The notes under the pieces: model-generated | The model's database searches: none | Told to the model about the DNA's origin: nothing | Seen by the model: only the letters and a program-made list of their open reading frames with translations | Made by a program: the position numbers and the translations under genes | NCBI GenBank assembly: GCA_020073265.1 | Contig: JAIQFN010000049.1 | Coordinates: forward strand, 1-43,697 | DNA length: 43,697 nt | Source: Terriglobia bacterium | GTDB taxonomy: Bacteria; Acidobacteriota; Terriglobia; Bryobacterales; Bryobacteraceae | Direction of reading: 5' to 3' | In this document: positions 7,941-15,805 of the stretch, piece by piece | Numbering within the stretch: the stretch's first letter is position 1 | Layout of the letters: every line of letters begins with the position of its first letter

Positions 7941-10490
7941 ATGATCCTGCTGCGGCTCATTAGCTGGCCCTACATCCGCAAGCACCTGCTGCGCTGGATG
8001 CTCACGCTGGCCGGCATCGTGCTGGGCGTCGCGGTGTTCGTCGGGATGCACACCGCCAATCAGTCCGTGCTGTATGCCTTCCGCCAGACCGTCGACCGCA
8101 TCGCGGGCGCCACGCAGCTCCAGATCTCAGCCGGCGAAACCGGGTTCGACGAGAACGTTCTCGACCGCGTGCAGGCCGTGCCGCAGGTCCGCGTGGCGGT
8201 GCCGGTGATCGAGGCCGTGGTCAGCACGGCGCTCGCGGGACAAGGCAACCTTCTGATCCTGGGCGTCGACATGACTGGCGATCGCGGGCTGCGCGACTAC
8301 GATCTCGAAAGCGGCGACGCCGCGGTCGACGATCCGCTGGTGTTTCTGGCGCAACCCGATTCGCTTATCGTCACCGAGTCGTTCGCGCGCGAAAACCGCC
8401 TCGCCATCGGCGGCAAAATCCCGCTGAGCACCATGCAGGGCGAGAAGCGCTTCACCGTTCGCGGCATCATGAAGTCCGGCGGCCTGACCAGTGCGTTCGG
8501 AGGCAACCTGGCCGTGATGGACGTGTATGCGGCGCAGAAGGTATTCGGGCGCGGACGCAAGTTCGACCGCATCGATCTGGCGGTGTCGGACGGCGCGAGC
8601 GTCGATACAGTCGCGCGGCGCATCAAGGCGCTGCTGGGCCCGGGCTTCCAAGTGCAGGAGCCGTCGGCGCGCGGCCAGCAGTTCGAATCCATCTCGCGCA
8701 TTTACTCGCTGACCGCCGACATCACCAGCGCCTTCGCTCTGTTCATCGGAATGTTCATCATCTACAACACATTCCAGATCGCGGTGACGCAGCGCCGCGC
8801 GGAGATCGGCATTTTGCGGGCGCTGGGCGCGACGCGCCGCCAGATCCGCACTATATTTCTCGGCGAGAGCGTGGTGGCGGGCCTCGCGGGATCGCTGCTC
8901 GGCCTCGCGCTCGGCATCGGCATCGCGCGCGTCATGACCGGATACATCGGCGCGTTGCTGGGCGAGGTCTACGGCATCGCGCAGCGCGCCGACGAGATTT
9001 CAACCGATCCCAAGCTGATGCTGTTCGCCGTGGTGCTGGGTGTGATCACGAGCGTGGTGGCGGCGTTCATTCCGGCTCGGGCCGCCGCGCGCGTCGATCC
9101 GGTGCAGGCCTTGCAGAAGGGGAAATACCAGCAGTTGAGCGCCGGCGAAAACCGCACTCGCCGCGTCAGCGCTTTCATCGTGGCGTTGCTGGCTGTCGGA
9201 TGCGTGCTGCTGCGCAAGTATCACGCACTGGTTTACGTGGCGGACGCGCTGGCGGTGGTCGCGGCCTTGTTGCTTACGCCGACGCTGGCGCTGCTGGTCG
9301 CCAGAATGCTCCGGCCGTTGCTGAAACTCCTCAGCCCTGTGGAAGGCACGCTGGCGGCCGACAGCCTGCTCCAGGCGCCTCGCCGAACTTCCGGGGCGGT
9401 GGCCGCGCTGATGCTATCGCTGGCCCTGGTGGTGGCCCTCGGCGGACTCACGCGCGCCAGTTACGACTCGATTCTCACGTGGCTGAACGTCGCGCTCAAT
9501 CCCGACCTGTTCGTAACGCCTTCGGAAAGCCTGACCGCGCGCGATTTTCGATTCCCGGAAGCGATGGTCGATCAGCTCCGCGCGATTCCCGGCATCGCCG
9601 AAGTCCAAGGCGTCCGCGACGCGCGCATCGAGATCCGGGGCACGCCTATCATGTTCGTCGCCGCCGACGTCGAGTCGCTGGTGCGGCGCGCCAACGTGCC
9701 TCCCGTGGCTGGAGACGCCCGGACGATGTATCGAGAGGCCGCCCGAGGCAGGGCGGTGCTGGCGTCGGAAAACTTCGCGCTGCTGCGCGGCTACAAATTG
9801 GGCGACATGATCGACATTCCGACGCCGCGCGGCCTGCTGCATCTGCCGATCGCCGGCATCGTGACGGATTATTCCGATCAAGAAGGCAGCATCCTGATGG
9901 ATCGCAGCGTCTTCAAGCGCTACTGGAACGACGACACGGTCAACATTTTTCGCGTCTATCTCACGTCCGGCGCCACGGAAGCCGACGTGAAGCGCCGCAT
10001 ACTCGAACGATTCAGCGCCGAGCGGCGGCTGTTCGTCCTGACCAACCGGGACGTGCGGCGTTACATTTTGCGCTTGACGGACCAGTGGTTCGGCATCACC
10101 TACGTGCAGATCGCCGTCGCGGTATTGGTGGCTGTCCTGGGGATCGTCAACACCTTGACGGTCTCGATCACCGACCGCCGCCGCGAACTGGGCGTGCTGC
10201 AAGCCGTGGGCGGGCTGCGCAACCAGATCCGCCGGACCATCTGGCTGGAGGCGCTGACCATCGGCGCGGTGGGCCTGATCCTGGGCCTGGCGTTCGGCGC
10301 GCTGCAGCTTTACTTCAGCCTGGTGATCGTGGTGGAAGACATCGCCGGCCTGAGGCTGGGTTACGAATATCCGTATCAGATCTCGCTGGCGCTGCTGCCG
10401 GTGATTCTGGCGGTCGCGTTCATCTCGGCCATCGGGCCGGCCGAATCGGTGGTGCGCGGATCGCTGGTGGAAGCGCTCGAATATGAATAA
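7941..10490 (+). CDS. ABC transporter permease, FtsX/MacB family with two FtsX domains
   Basis: The product of 849 residues starts with a membrane anchor (LLRWMLTLAGIVLGVAVFVG). A periplasmic MacB-like region follows, then three membrane segments with the FtsX signature (TQRRAEIGILRALGATRRQI near 280-300). Further membrane segments and a second soluble region lead to a C-terminal FtsX domain (TDRRRELGVLQAVGGLRNQI near 740-760). It is a fused double-FtsX permease of the LolCE/MacB superfamily, expected in the inner membrane with the ATPase at 7133. I chose ATG 7941; an in-frame GTG at 7923 lies inside the palindromic repeat. No Shine-Dalgarno sequence remains in front of the start. It overlaps the next gene by 8 nt. 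Confidence 0.92.
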   Translation: MILLRLISWPYIRKHLLRWMLTLAGIVLGVAVFVGMHTANQSVLYAFRQTVDRIAGATQLQISAGETGFDENVLDRVQAVPQVRVAVPVIEAVVSTALAGQGNLLILGVDMTGDRGLRDYDLESGDAAVDDPLVFLAQPDSLIVTESFARENRLAIGGKIPLSTMQGEKRFTVRGIMKSGGLTSAFGGNLAVMDVYAAQKVFGRGRKFDRIDLAVSDGASVDTVARRIKALLGPGFQVQEPSARGQQFESISRIYSLTADITSAFALFIGMFIIYNTFQIAVTQRRAEIGILRALGATRRQIRTIFLGESVVAGLAGSLLGLALGIGIARVMTGYIGALLGEVYGIAQRADEISTDPKLMLFAVVLGVITSVVAAFIPARAAARVDPVQALQKGKYQQLSAGENRTRRVSAFIVALLAVGCVLLRKYHALVYVADALAVVAALLLTPTLALLVARMLRPLLKLLSPVEGTLAADSLLQAPRRTSGAVAALMLSLALVVALGGLTRASYDSILTWLNVALNPDLFVTPSESLTARDFRFPEAMVDQLRAIPGIAEVQGVRDARIEIRGTPIMFVAADVESLVRRANVPPVAGDARTMYREAARGRAVLASENFALLRGYKLGDMIDIPTPRGLLHLPIAGIVTDYSDQEGSILMDRSVFKRYWNDDTVNIFRVYLTSGATEADVKRRILERFSAERRLFVLTNRDVRRYILRLTDQWFGITYVQIAVAVLVAVLGIVNTLTVSITDRRRELGVLQAVGGLRNQIRRTIWLEALTIGAVGLILGLAFGALQLYFSLVIVVEDIAGLRLGYEYPYQISLALLPVILAVAFISAIGPAESVVRGSLVEALEYE

Positions 10491-11241
10491 GACGTTCCTC
10501 GTTTCTGGTTTCTTGTTTCTCGTTGTGGGCTCGTGCGCGGCTCAGGACGCGCGCCAGATCGTCACCGAGGCGCAGAACCGGTCGCGATCGAAATCGCAGC
10601 AGTACGAAGGGACGCTTGAAGTGGTGGGATCGTCCAACAAGGTCAGCTTGAAACGCTGGATCTATCAGCGCATCGGATCGTTTGGCGCGAGCAAGGCCAT
10701 CCTGCGCTTCACCGCGCCGCCGGAGGTGAAGGGCGTCGCGCTGCTGATTGTGAATCATCCCGACCGCGCGTCCGACCAGTGGATGTGGACGCCCGCCATC
10801 GAGCGCGACCGGCGCATCGCGCTGCAGGACCGCTCCACGCGCTTCTTCGCCACCGATTTCAGCTTCGAGGATCTGGAGGAACGCGACGTGAACCAGTACG
10901 ATTACAAGCTGGCGGGCGAGGACACCGTGGACGGCGCGGCGTGCTGGAAGATCGAGTCCAAGCCCAAGGAGTCGAAGTCTTCGCAGTACACTTCGTCGCT
11001 GGTGTCGGTTCGCAAAGACAACTACGTCATCGTCCAGATCGAGAATTACAACAAAGACAAGCTGATCCGCCGCGTGCACTACAGCGACATCCAACAGGTG
11101 GATGGCATCTGGACGGCGCGCAGCACGGAAGTCTACGATCCCGGCCGGCAAAGCCGCACGGTGCTGAAGCTGGAAAAGCTGCAATATAACGTGCCGCTGA
11201 AGGAAGATGACTTCACGCTCGAAGCGCTACGGCGTGGGTAG
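10483..11241 (+). CDS. Periplasmic outer-membrane lipoprotein-sorting (LolA-like) protein
   Basis: The 252-residue protein has a signal peptide (MNKTFLVSGFLFLVVGSCAA) and the COG2834/LolA-like fold pattern. Diagnostic segments are ILRFTAPPEVKGVALLI, DQWMWTPAIERDRRI, FFATDFSFEDLEERD and the late WKIESKPKE. LolA-like proteins of this class are unclosed barrels that bind lipid moieties. Unlike true LolA it is encoded with a MacB-like ABC pair and an outer-membrane barrel, so it more likely ferries a lipid substrate between that transporter and the outer membrane. Its start overlaps the permease stop by 8 nt, so translational coupling is likely. Confidence 0.85.
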   Translation: MNKTFLVSGFLFLVVGSCAAQDARQIVTEAQNRSRSKSQQYEGTLEVVGSSNKVSLKRWIYQRIGSFGASKAILRFTAPPEVKGVALLIVNHPDRASDQWMWTPAIERDRRIALQDRSTRFFATDFSFEDLEERDVNQYDYKLAGEDTVDGAACWKIESKPKESKSSQYTSSLVSVRKDNYVIVQIENYNKDKLIRRVHYSDIQQVDGIWTARSTEVYDPGRQSRTVLKLEKLQYNVPLKEDDFTLEALRRG

Positions 11242-12460
11242 AATCGCACGGGCCGCCGCCCTCGTGTTGCTGTGGTGCTGCTCGGCCGCCGCGCAAAACT
11301 TCACCCAGCGCGGGTTCCTGGAGACCTCGCTGACGCTGTATCCGGAAATCGCGCCGAACGACAGCGGGCACGCGGTGGGCGAAAGCCTGTTCCGCTACGA
11401 AGCGTCCTACAAAGCGCGGCCCTGGCTGCGTCTCTCCGGCTCGATCGACGCGCGTTTCGACACGCACCAGCAGGTGGAACGCGCGCTGCACCTGGACTGG
11501 CAGGACCGCTCGCTGCGCCGGCCCGCGCTCTCGGTGCGCGACCTCGCGGCGACGCTGTCCAAGGGAAAACTGACGGCCGAGTTTGGCAAGCAGTTCATCC
11601 GCTGGGGCAAGGCCGACATTTTGAATCCTACCGATCGTTTCGCGCCCAAGGATTTTCTGAGCGTCACCGATGCCGGGTTTCTGGCGGTGACGGCGGCGCG
11701 AGTGGTGTACGACACCGGCGTCGATTCGATCGACCTGGTGTGGCAGCCGCGCTTCACTCCCAGCCGCACGCCGCTGCTGAACCAGCGCTGGACTGTGCTG
11801 CCATCCGAGCTGGAAGGCGTGCCGTTGCGCGATCTCGGGTCCGAGTTTCCCGGCCGCTCATCGTTCGGCGCGCGCTGGAATCACATCGGGTCGGGTTACG
11901 AAGTGTCGGCCAGCTTTTATGACGGCTTCAACTACCTGCCGCTGTTCGAGAGCGAGTCGACGGACGCCAGCATTGATTTCCTGCGGCGTTATCCCGCGCT
12001 GCGTCTCTATGGCGCGGACGCGGCGGTCCCGCTGCGCTGGTTCACGGTGAAAACCGAGGCGGCTTACTACACTTCGCCCGACCGTCAGCAGGATGAATAC
12101 GTGATCTACGTGGTCCAATTCGAACGCCAGATCAAGGAGCTGTCGCTGGTCGCGGGCTATGCCGGCGACGCGGCGACGAAGCACTCGCCTGCATTGCAAT
12201 TCTCGCCCGAGCGAGGCTTCGCGCGCGCCGTGCTGGCGCATGCGCAGTACACCATCGATACCAGCCGGTCGCTCGCGGTGGATGCGGCAGTGCGGCAGAA
12301 CGGGCAGGGAACTTGGCTGCGCTCGGAATACTCGCAGGCTTTCGGCCAGCACTGGCGCGCGACGGCCGGCTTCACCTGGATCGGCGGCGATGCCAGCGAT
12401 TTCCTGGGCCAATATCACCGCAATTCCTTCGCCCTGCTAGCTCTGCGCTACAGCTTTTAA
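11207..12460 (+). CDS. Outer-membrane beta-barrel protein, DUF1302-like
   Basis: The 417-residue product has a signal peptide (hydrophobic AALVLLWCCSAAAQ) and then alternating beta-strand sequence through to a terminal phenylalanine (LLALRYSF), the classic outer-membrane barrel ending. Segments such as EFGKQFIRWGKADILNPTD and DLVWQPRFTPSRTP resemble DUF1302-type barrels, which often accompany LolA-like proteins and RND exporters. Here the partner exporter is an ABC system. ATG 11207 overlaps the previous gene by 35 nt; GTG 11234, overlapping by only 8 nt, is an equally reasonable start with a shorter signal peptide. The tandem-hairpin repeat copy 2 follows the stop. Confidence 0.78.
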   Translation: MTSRSKRYGVGRIARAAALVLLWCCSAAAQNFTQRGFLETSLTLYPEIAPNDSGHAVGESLFRYEASYKARPWLRLSGSIDARFDTHQQVERALHLDWQDRSLRRPALSVRDLAATLSKGKLTAEFGKQFIRWGKADILNPTDRFAPKDFLSVTDAGFLAVTAARVVYDTGVDSIDLVWQPRFTPSRTPLLNQRWTVLPSELEGVPLRDLGSEFPGRSSFGARWNHIGSGYEVSASFYDGFNYLPLFESESTDASIDFLRRYPALRLYGADAAVPLRWFTVKTEAAYYTSPDRQQDEYVIYVVQFERQIKELSLVAGYAGDAATKHSPALQFSPERGFARAVLAHAQYTIDTSRSLAVDAAVRQNGQGTWLRSEYSQAFGQHWRATAGFTWIGGDASDFLGQYHRNSFALLALRYSF

Positions 12461-12462
12461 CC

Positions 12463-12508
12463 GTGGCGCACGCACTCGTGCGTGCCGCGTTCACACTCGT
12501 GTGAACGC
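12463..12508. repeat. Tandem-hairpin repeat, copy 2
   Basis: This copy comprises two perfect adjacent hairpins with the same loop: arms GCACGCA/TGCGTGC around CTCG, then arms GCGTTCACA/TGTGAACGC around CTCG. The first 34 bases match the reverse complement of the right half of the element at 7844-7935. It lies between the convergent barrel and bcp genes, starting 2 nt after one stop and ending 6 nt before the other, where it could act as a bidirectional terminator or mRNA-stabilising structure. Confidence 0.8.
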
Positions 12509-12514
12509 TAGGGT

Positions 12515-12982
12515 TCAATCGGACAGCGCCTCGTACACCTGCTCGGCATGCCCGTCCGGCTTCACCTTGCGGAAAATCTTCCGGATCTTGCCATCCTTGC
12601 CGATCAGGAACGTGCTGCGCTCGATCCCCATGTACTTCCGGCCGTACATGCTCTTCTCCACCCAGGCGCCGTACGCCAGGGCCACCTTGTGATCCACGTC
12701 CGCGAGCAGCGTGAACGGTAGATCGAACTTGTCCTTGAACTTGGACTGCGCCGCCGATTTATCCGGCGACACTCCCACGATCACGGTATCCGCCTTGCTG
12801 AACTTCTTGGAGTGATCGCGGAACTCGCAGGATTCGCGCGTGCAGCCGGGCGTATCCGCTTTGGGGTAAAAATAGAGCACGACGTTCTTGCCTTTGAGAC
12901 TGGCCAGGTCGAACGGCTGGCCCCGGTCGTCGTCGGCATGAATCGCGGGTGCTGCGTCGCCTTCTTTGAGCGCTTTGGGCAT
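12515..12982 (-). CDS. bcp: Thioredoxin-dependent thiol peroxidase (Bcp/PrxQ peroxiredoxin)
   Basis: The 155-residue protein is a complete Bcp/PrxQ peroxiredoxin that reduces H2O2 and organic hydroperoxides using thioredoxin. The peroxidatic cysteine is C47 in the DTPGCTRESC motif, and C52 five residues later is the usual resolving cysteine of the atypical 2-Cys group. YFYPKADTPGCT, GVSPDKSAAQSKF and ERSTFLIGKDGKI are further family hallmarks. It has no signal peptide and should act in the cytoplasm. It is convergent with the outer-membrane barrel gene and divergent from the small cytochrome c gene at 13069. Confidence 0.95.
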   Translation of the reverse strand: MPKALKEGDAAPAIHADDDRGQPFDLASLKGKNVVLYFYPKADTPGCTRESCEFRDHSKKFSKADTVIVGVSPDKSAAQSKFKDKFDLPFTLLADVDHKVALAYGAWVEKSMYGRKYMGIERSTFLIGKDGKIRKIFRKVKPDGHAEQVYEALSD

Positions 12983-13068
12983 GAGAATATTTTAACGGCC
13001 TGCGGGATGCGGCGGGCGTCCAAGAAATTGTAGACTGGAAATTACATCAACTCTGGAGGAGTTCCGCA

Positions 13069-13392
13069 ATGCGCAAAGGGATGCTAAGCACTGGGATCGC
13101 TGGGTTGTTGCTGGCCGGTTTGGCGGTGGCGGCAGACAAGCCCGACCCCGCCAAGGGCAAAGAGGTCTTCGAGCAGTGCTCGGTCTGCCACAACACGGAT
13201 ACCGACGACAAGAAGATCGGCCCGTCCTTGAAGGGCCTCTTCAAACACGCCGCGCTGAAGAACGGCAAGAAGGTCACCGAGGAGAACGTGAAGGCCTTCA
13301 TTAGTGCCGGCGGCAACGGCATGCCGTCCTACGCCGACCTGTTGTCGGAAGCCGAAAAGACCAACGTCATCGCCTATCTGAAGACGCTCTAA
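13069..13392 (+). CDS. Small class I cytochrome c
   Basis: The 107-residue precursor has a signal peptide (MRKGMLSTGIAGLLLAGLAVAA) and one heme-binding motif C37-S-V-C-H41. The probable distal ligand is M85 in GNGMPSY. The mature domain of about 85 residues fits a soluble periplasmic cytochrome c that shuttles electrons between membrane complexes. A GGAGGA ribosome-binding site at about 13055-13060 supports ATG 13069. It stands alone, just upstream of tRNA-Glu, and its electron partners cannot be named from this window. Confidence 0.93.
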   Translation: MRKGMLSTGIAGLLLAGLAVAADKPDPAKGKEVFEQCSVCHNTDTDDKKIGPSLKGLFKHAALKNGKKVTEENVKAFISAGGNGMPSYADLLSEAEKTNVIAYLKTL

Positions 13393-13467
13393 AGGCTGCC
13401 GAGCAGTCGGGCCGACAACTCCGCGGACCGGGCGTGCTAGAGTAGCAGTGTAGGCCCTTCCCGAAAA

Positions 13468-13545
13468 GTCCCCATCGTCTAGCCCGGCCTAGGACACCGC
13501 CCTTTCACGGCGATAACGGGGGTTCGAATCCCCCTGGGGACGCCA
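13468..13545 (+). tRNA. tRNA-Glu (TTC)
   Basis: A complete cloverleaf can be drawn: acceptor GTCCCCA/TGGGGAC, D-arm, anticodon loop CTTTCAC with anticodon TTC at 13504-13506, a T-arm with GGTTCGAATC, discriminator G at 13542 and an encoded CCA at 13543-13545. The sequence closely follows bacterial tRNA-Glu. The outermost anticodon-stem pair is C-A rather than C-G. The 3' half is repeated at 15230-15271, so this gene looks like the attachment site of an integrated element. Confidence 0.97.
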
Positions 13546-13592
13546 AACCAAATCAGCAAGTTGCAGACGTCGCGCTTGCGGCCGCCAAATCC

Positions 13593-13610
13593 GGTGACGC
13601 TATGGCGACG
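13593..13610 (+). repeat. Direct repeat near left border of tRNA-Glu element
   Basis: GGTGACGCTATGGCGACG lies 47 bp inside the left border of the tRNA-Glu element. It matches 17 of 18 bases of the sequence at 15155-15172, which lies about 57 bp inside the right border. It could be an arm-type recombinase binding site or a relic of duplicated element ends. Confidence 0.55.
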
Positions 13611-13700
13611 CATTGAGGGCCATTCCGCACGTTGGAGGCATCTGACCCTGAGCACCCTGTCACGTTCGGCTTTCAGCATCAGCCCCGGCACCTCGCACTG

Positions 13701-14351
13701 CTAGGCCGGCTTCTTGGAAATTGCCACTTGGTAGTCTTGGTGAACTATGTCGTAACGCCCACTATGGCTGCCCAGAAACAAGTCGATCGCAAGTCGGGGA
13801 CGGTGTCCCGCAGGTAGATGCGCCTCCCACTTATAGTCGTCAAAGATCATGATTCCGCGTTGCTTTAGCAATTCCCAGCCGAGCATGGCATCGAGCATCA
13901 CGTTGGGCGCGTCATGACACCCATCCACATAGATCAAATCGTATGATCCCCGTTCCAACTCCGGTACGACTTCTTCCGATCGCCCTCGGCGCTTGTCAAC
14001 GCGCGAGGCTGCCCCGCTCACACTTACATTGTGGTCAAAACGCACTTCCTGCAGCGGGTCGAAAAACGGGTCGACGCAAACCAGCCGGGAGGTCGGATGG
14101 GTGACAATGTTTTCCAGGAACCAGATGGTCGACCGCCCTTCGAATGAGCCGATTTCCAGCATCCTGATGTCGGGGCGTCCGGCGAATTTTGCCAGGTATT
14201 GGCGCCAATATTTCACCTGCCCGGACATCCAATCCTGTGTAAAGCAGTACTGCCGTGACTGGGCCAATTGCGCCGCCAGGCGTCGCGTCTCCCGTCGAAC
14301 GAGGCGCTGCTGCCAGCCTGACTTCAGGGACCTCAGCATCGCCCACAACAT
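13701..14351 (-). CDS. Class I SAM-dependent methyltransferase
   Basis: The 216-residue protein shows a Rossmann-type methyltransferase pattern: motif I MLEIGSFEGRSTIWFLE (about 64-80), acidic LVCVDPFFD after strand 2, YDLIYVDGCHD (about 137-147) and GIMIFDDYKWE (about 165-175). This matches the Methyltransf_24 group, common in glycan and secondary-metabolite loci. The substrate cannot be told. It lies inside the tRNA-Glu-bounded element, so it may be cargo carried in with it. Residues 1-40 are basic and lack a recognised domain. The start ATG 14351 is the only reasonable one in frame. Confidence 0.75.
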   Translation of the reverse strand: MLWAMLRSLKSGWQQRLVRRETRRLAAQLAQSRQYCFTQDWMSGQVKYWRQYLAKFAGRPDIRMLEIGSFEGRSTIWFLENIVTHPTSRLVCVDPFFDPLQEVRFDHNVSVSGAASRVDKRRGRSEEVVPELERGSYDLIYVDGCHDAPNVMLDAMLGWELLKQRGIMIFDDYKWEAHLPAGHRPRLAIDLFLGSHSGRYDIVHQDYQVAISKKPA

Positions 14352-14550
14352 GTGACAAGTATAACGTTCACCCTCGCGCGAAGCCGGTGCCGGATGCCGG
14401 ACCGCTGACGGGCATGCCCGGAACTGATGTCATTCAAACGTCAGCTCTGATGGCCGTGTGACCCCATGAACTCATCTCAGACCGGGGTGGGGGTCCGATG
14501 CGAGCCAAGGGGGCATCTCCCCCGGTGGGGAGGGTCGCTGGCTGGAAATT

Positions 14551-15138
14551 TTAGTCGCTGGCGGGCTGATCGTAGAACGGTTCGGCTTGAGGTTCCGGTA
14601 CTGGCGCGTCCGCTGGCCCGAGCCACCGCAGCACCTCCACCTCAGCGGGTCGCAGTGGGCGCTTGCTCGCCGTGGCGTCGTCCAGTTGCTTCAGTAGATT
14701 TTCAAGTTGAGCATCGGTCAGTTTGCTAAGATCGCCATCCCAAACGGTAGTTGTGTCGATCCCTTGCTTCCAAACCTCTGGGCGTTTGGCTTCGAGGTAG
14801 CGGATGGCCAGCATGTCGGAGTAGAGCTTGTAGCTGCCGCACACGCGACCTTGATACCAGACCGGGCGCTCCAAGCCTTCGATGGCCCGCTGGCGCACGG
14901 CTGCGTCAGCGCGTTCGATGGCTTCGTCCTCGGCTTCGGCGAACGCCTGCCGGTAGGCGGGATCTTGTATCCAGGCGTAATGATTCGTACGGCTAAGGCC
15001 CGAGGCTGCCGCTGCTCCTACGAGCGTGCCAGCGACGAGTTAGGCTGCGAGAAACTTGCGCGGATTGAGTGTTAGATCGTCCAATCGTGGCGGGTAGGCG
15101 TTCAGTGTTGTCCATTTGTGGTGAGGTCTGAGTAGCTG
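14551..15138 (-). pseudogene. Decayed phage terminase small-subunit-like gene
   Basis: From 15039 to the stop at 14551 the frame encodes AAASGLSRTNHYAWIQDPAY, then EAEDEAIERADAA, RAIEGLERPVWYQGRVCG and YSDMLAIRYLEAKRPEVW. This is the order seen in small terminase-like phage proteins: HTH, acidic helix, then PVxxQGxxxG...YSDxLxxxxLxxxRPE. The same frame continues upstream as TLNPRKFLAA, typical of the start of this family, but is cut by an in-frame TAA (15040-15042) where a tyrosine codon would be expected. A further stop occurs at 15139. A GTG at 14898 could start a 115-residue fragment, but that would lack the HTH. I therefore call it a pseudogene. Confidence 0.6.
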
Positions 15139-15154
15139 CTAGGCATCGAAAGGC

Positions 15155-15172
15155 GGTGACGCTATGGTGACG
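15155..15172 (+). repeat. Direct repeat near right border of tRNA-Glu element
   Basis: GGTGACGCTATGGTGACG, in the same orientation as the copy at 13593-13610 and differing from it at one base. It lies 57 bp before the tRNA-Glu 3' duplicate. Confidence 0.55.
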
Positions 15173-15229
15173 ATGCGCAGGTGGAGACTATCGAATTCTG
15201 CCGGCGTTCGAAGAATCTGGTCGAACCCT

Positions 15230-15271
15230 CTTTCACGGCGATAACGGGAGTTCGAATCCTTGGGGACGCCA
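15230..15271 (+). pseudogene. Duplicated 3' half of tRNA-Glu (attachment-site copy)
   Basis: From the anticodon loop (CTTTCACGGCGATAACGGG, 19 identical bases) to GGGGACGCCA this follows the intact tRNA-Glu at 13502-13545. It differs by one substitution before TTCGAATC and by a 2-nt deletion plus a substitution in the T-arm 3' strand. The acceptor 5' strand and D-arm are missing. Homology starts at the anticodon, a common crossover site for tRNA-targeting integrases. Confidence 0.85.
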
Positions 15272-15277
15272 CAATTC

Positions 15278-15799
15278 TCACGGCTTGGACGTCAAGTCCG
15301 CCTTGCCCGTCGCCATGTCCACCGGAAACGAAAGGTGCTCGTGAACGATCAGCCACTTTCCATTGATCTTGCGATAGACATCCGTCATGCGAACCGTCGA
15401 GTCCAACTGCTTGCCGTCCTTGTCCGTCAGGACGGCGTGCAGGAAACCGTGTCCATAGCCGAGCGTGCCGTCGGTTTCAATCTTCCAGTCGATCTGCTCC
15501 ACCTTGATCGGCCCCGGAAAGGCCGCCACAAAGTCCTCATTGTCTTTCTTGTACGCATTGAATCCGACATACTGGCGAGGAGGGATCGCATCGAAGGCCA
15601 CCAGGCTCTCGTCCGGCGAGTAAACCGCCATCATGGCCTTAGTGTCCTTGGCGTTGAATGCGTCCACGTAGCTCTTTTCGAGCGCCCGGATGTCGGCCTC
15701 ATCGCTGGCGCTACTGGCGCTCGAACAAGAAGATGTACACACGCTCAGAAGAATCACGGCGCCGCCCAAGGCTGCGCTCAGATATCCACGGCTTTTCAT
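15278..15799 (-). CDS. Secreted SnoaL-like / DUF4440-type protein
   Basis: The 173-residue protein begins with a signal peptide (LSAALGGAVILLSVCTSSC), possibly a lipoprotein signal since cysteines sit at the cleavage region. From about 33 it carries a SnoaL/NTF2-like fold sequence: IRALEKSYVDAFNAKDTKAM, VYSPDESLVAFDA, LDSTVRMTDVYRKINGKW and WLIVHEHLSFP. This matches the ketosteroid-isomerase-like DUF4440/YybH group, which has diverse or unknown activities. It follows the gene at 15806 by 6 nt, with a GGAAG ribosome-binding site inside that gene's end, so the two form an operon. Confidence 0.8.
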   Translation of the reverse strand: MKSRGYLSAALGGAVILLSVCTSSCSSASSASDEADIRALEKSYVDAFNAKDTKAMMAVYSPDESLVAFDAIPPRQYVGFNAYKKDNEDFVAAFPGPIKVEQIDWKIETDGTLGYGHGFLHAVLTDKDGKQLDSTVRMTDVYRKINGKWLIVHEHLSFPVDMATGKADLTSKP

Positions 15800-15805
15800 G
15801 CCGCG

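Larger units (their letters stand above)
13546..15271. mobile_element. Remnant of an element integrated at tRNA-Glu
   Basis: The 1.7-kb stretch lies between an intact tRNA-Glu and a second copy of its 3' half (15230-15271), the geometry of attL/attR produced by tyrosine-recombinase integration at a tRNA. Inside are a methyltransferase gene, a decayed terminase small-subunit gene and an 18-bp sequence occurring near both borders (13593 and 15155). No integrase gene remains, so the element appears to be a deletion-derived scar of a prophage or satellite. The 200 bases at 14352-14550 hold nothing I recognise. Confidence 0.65.
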
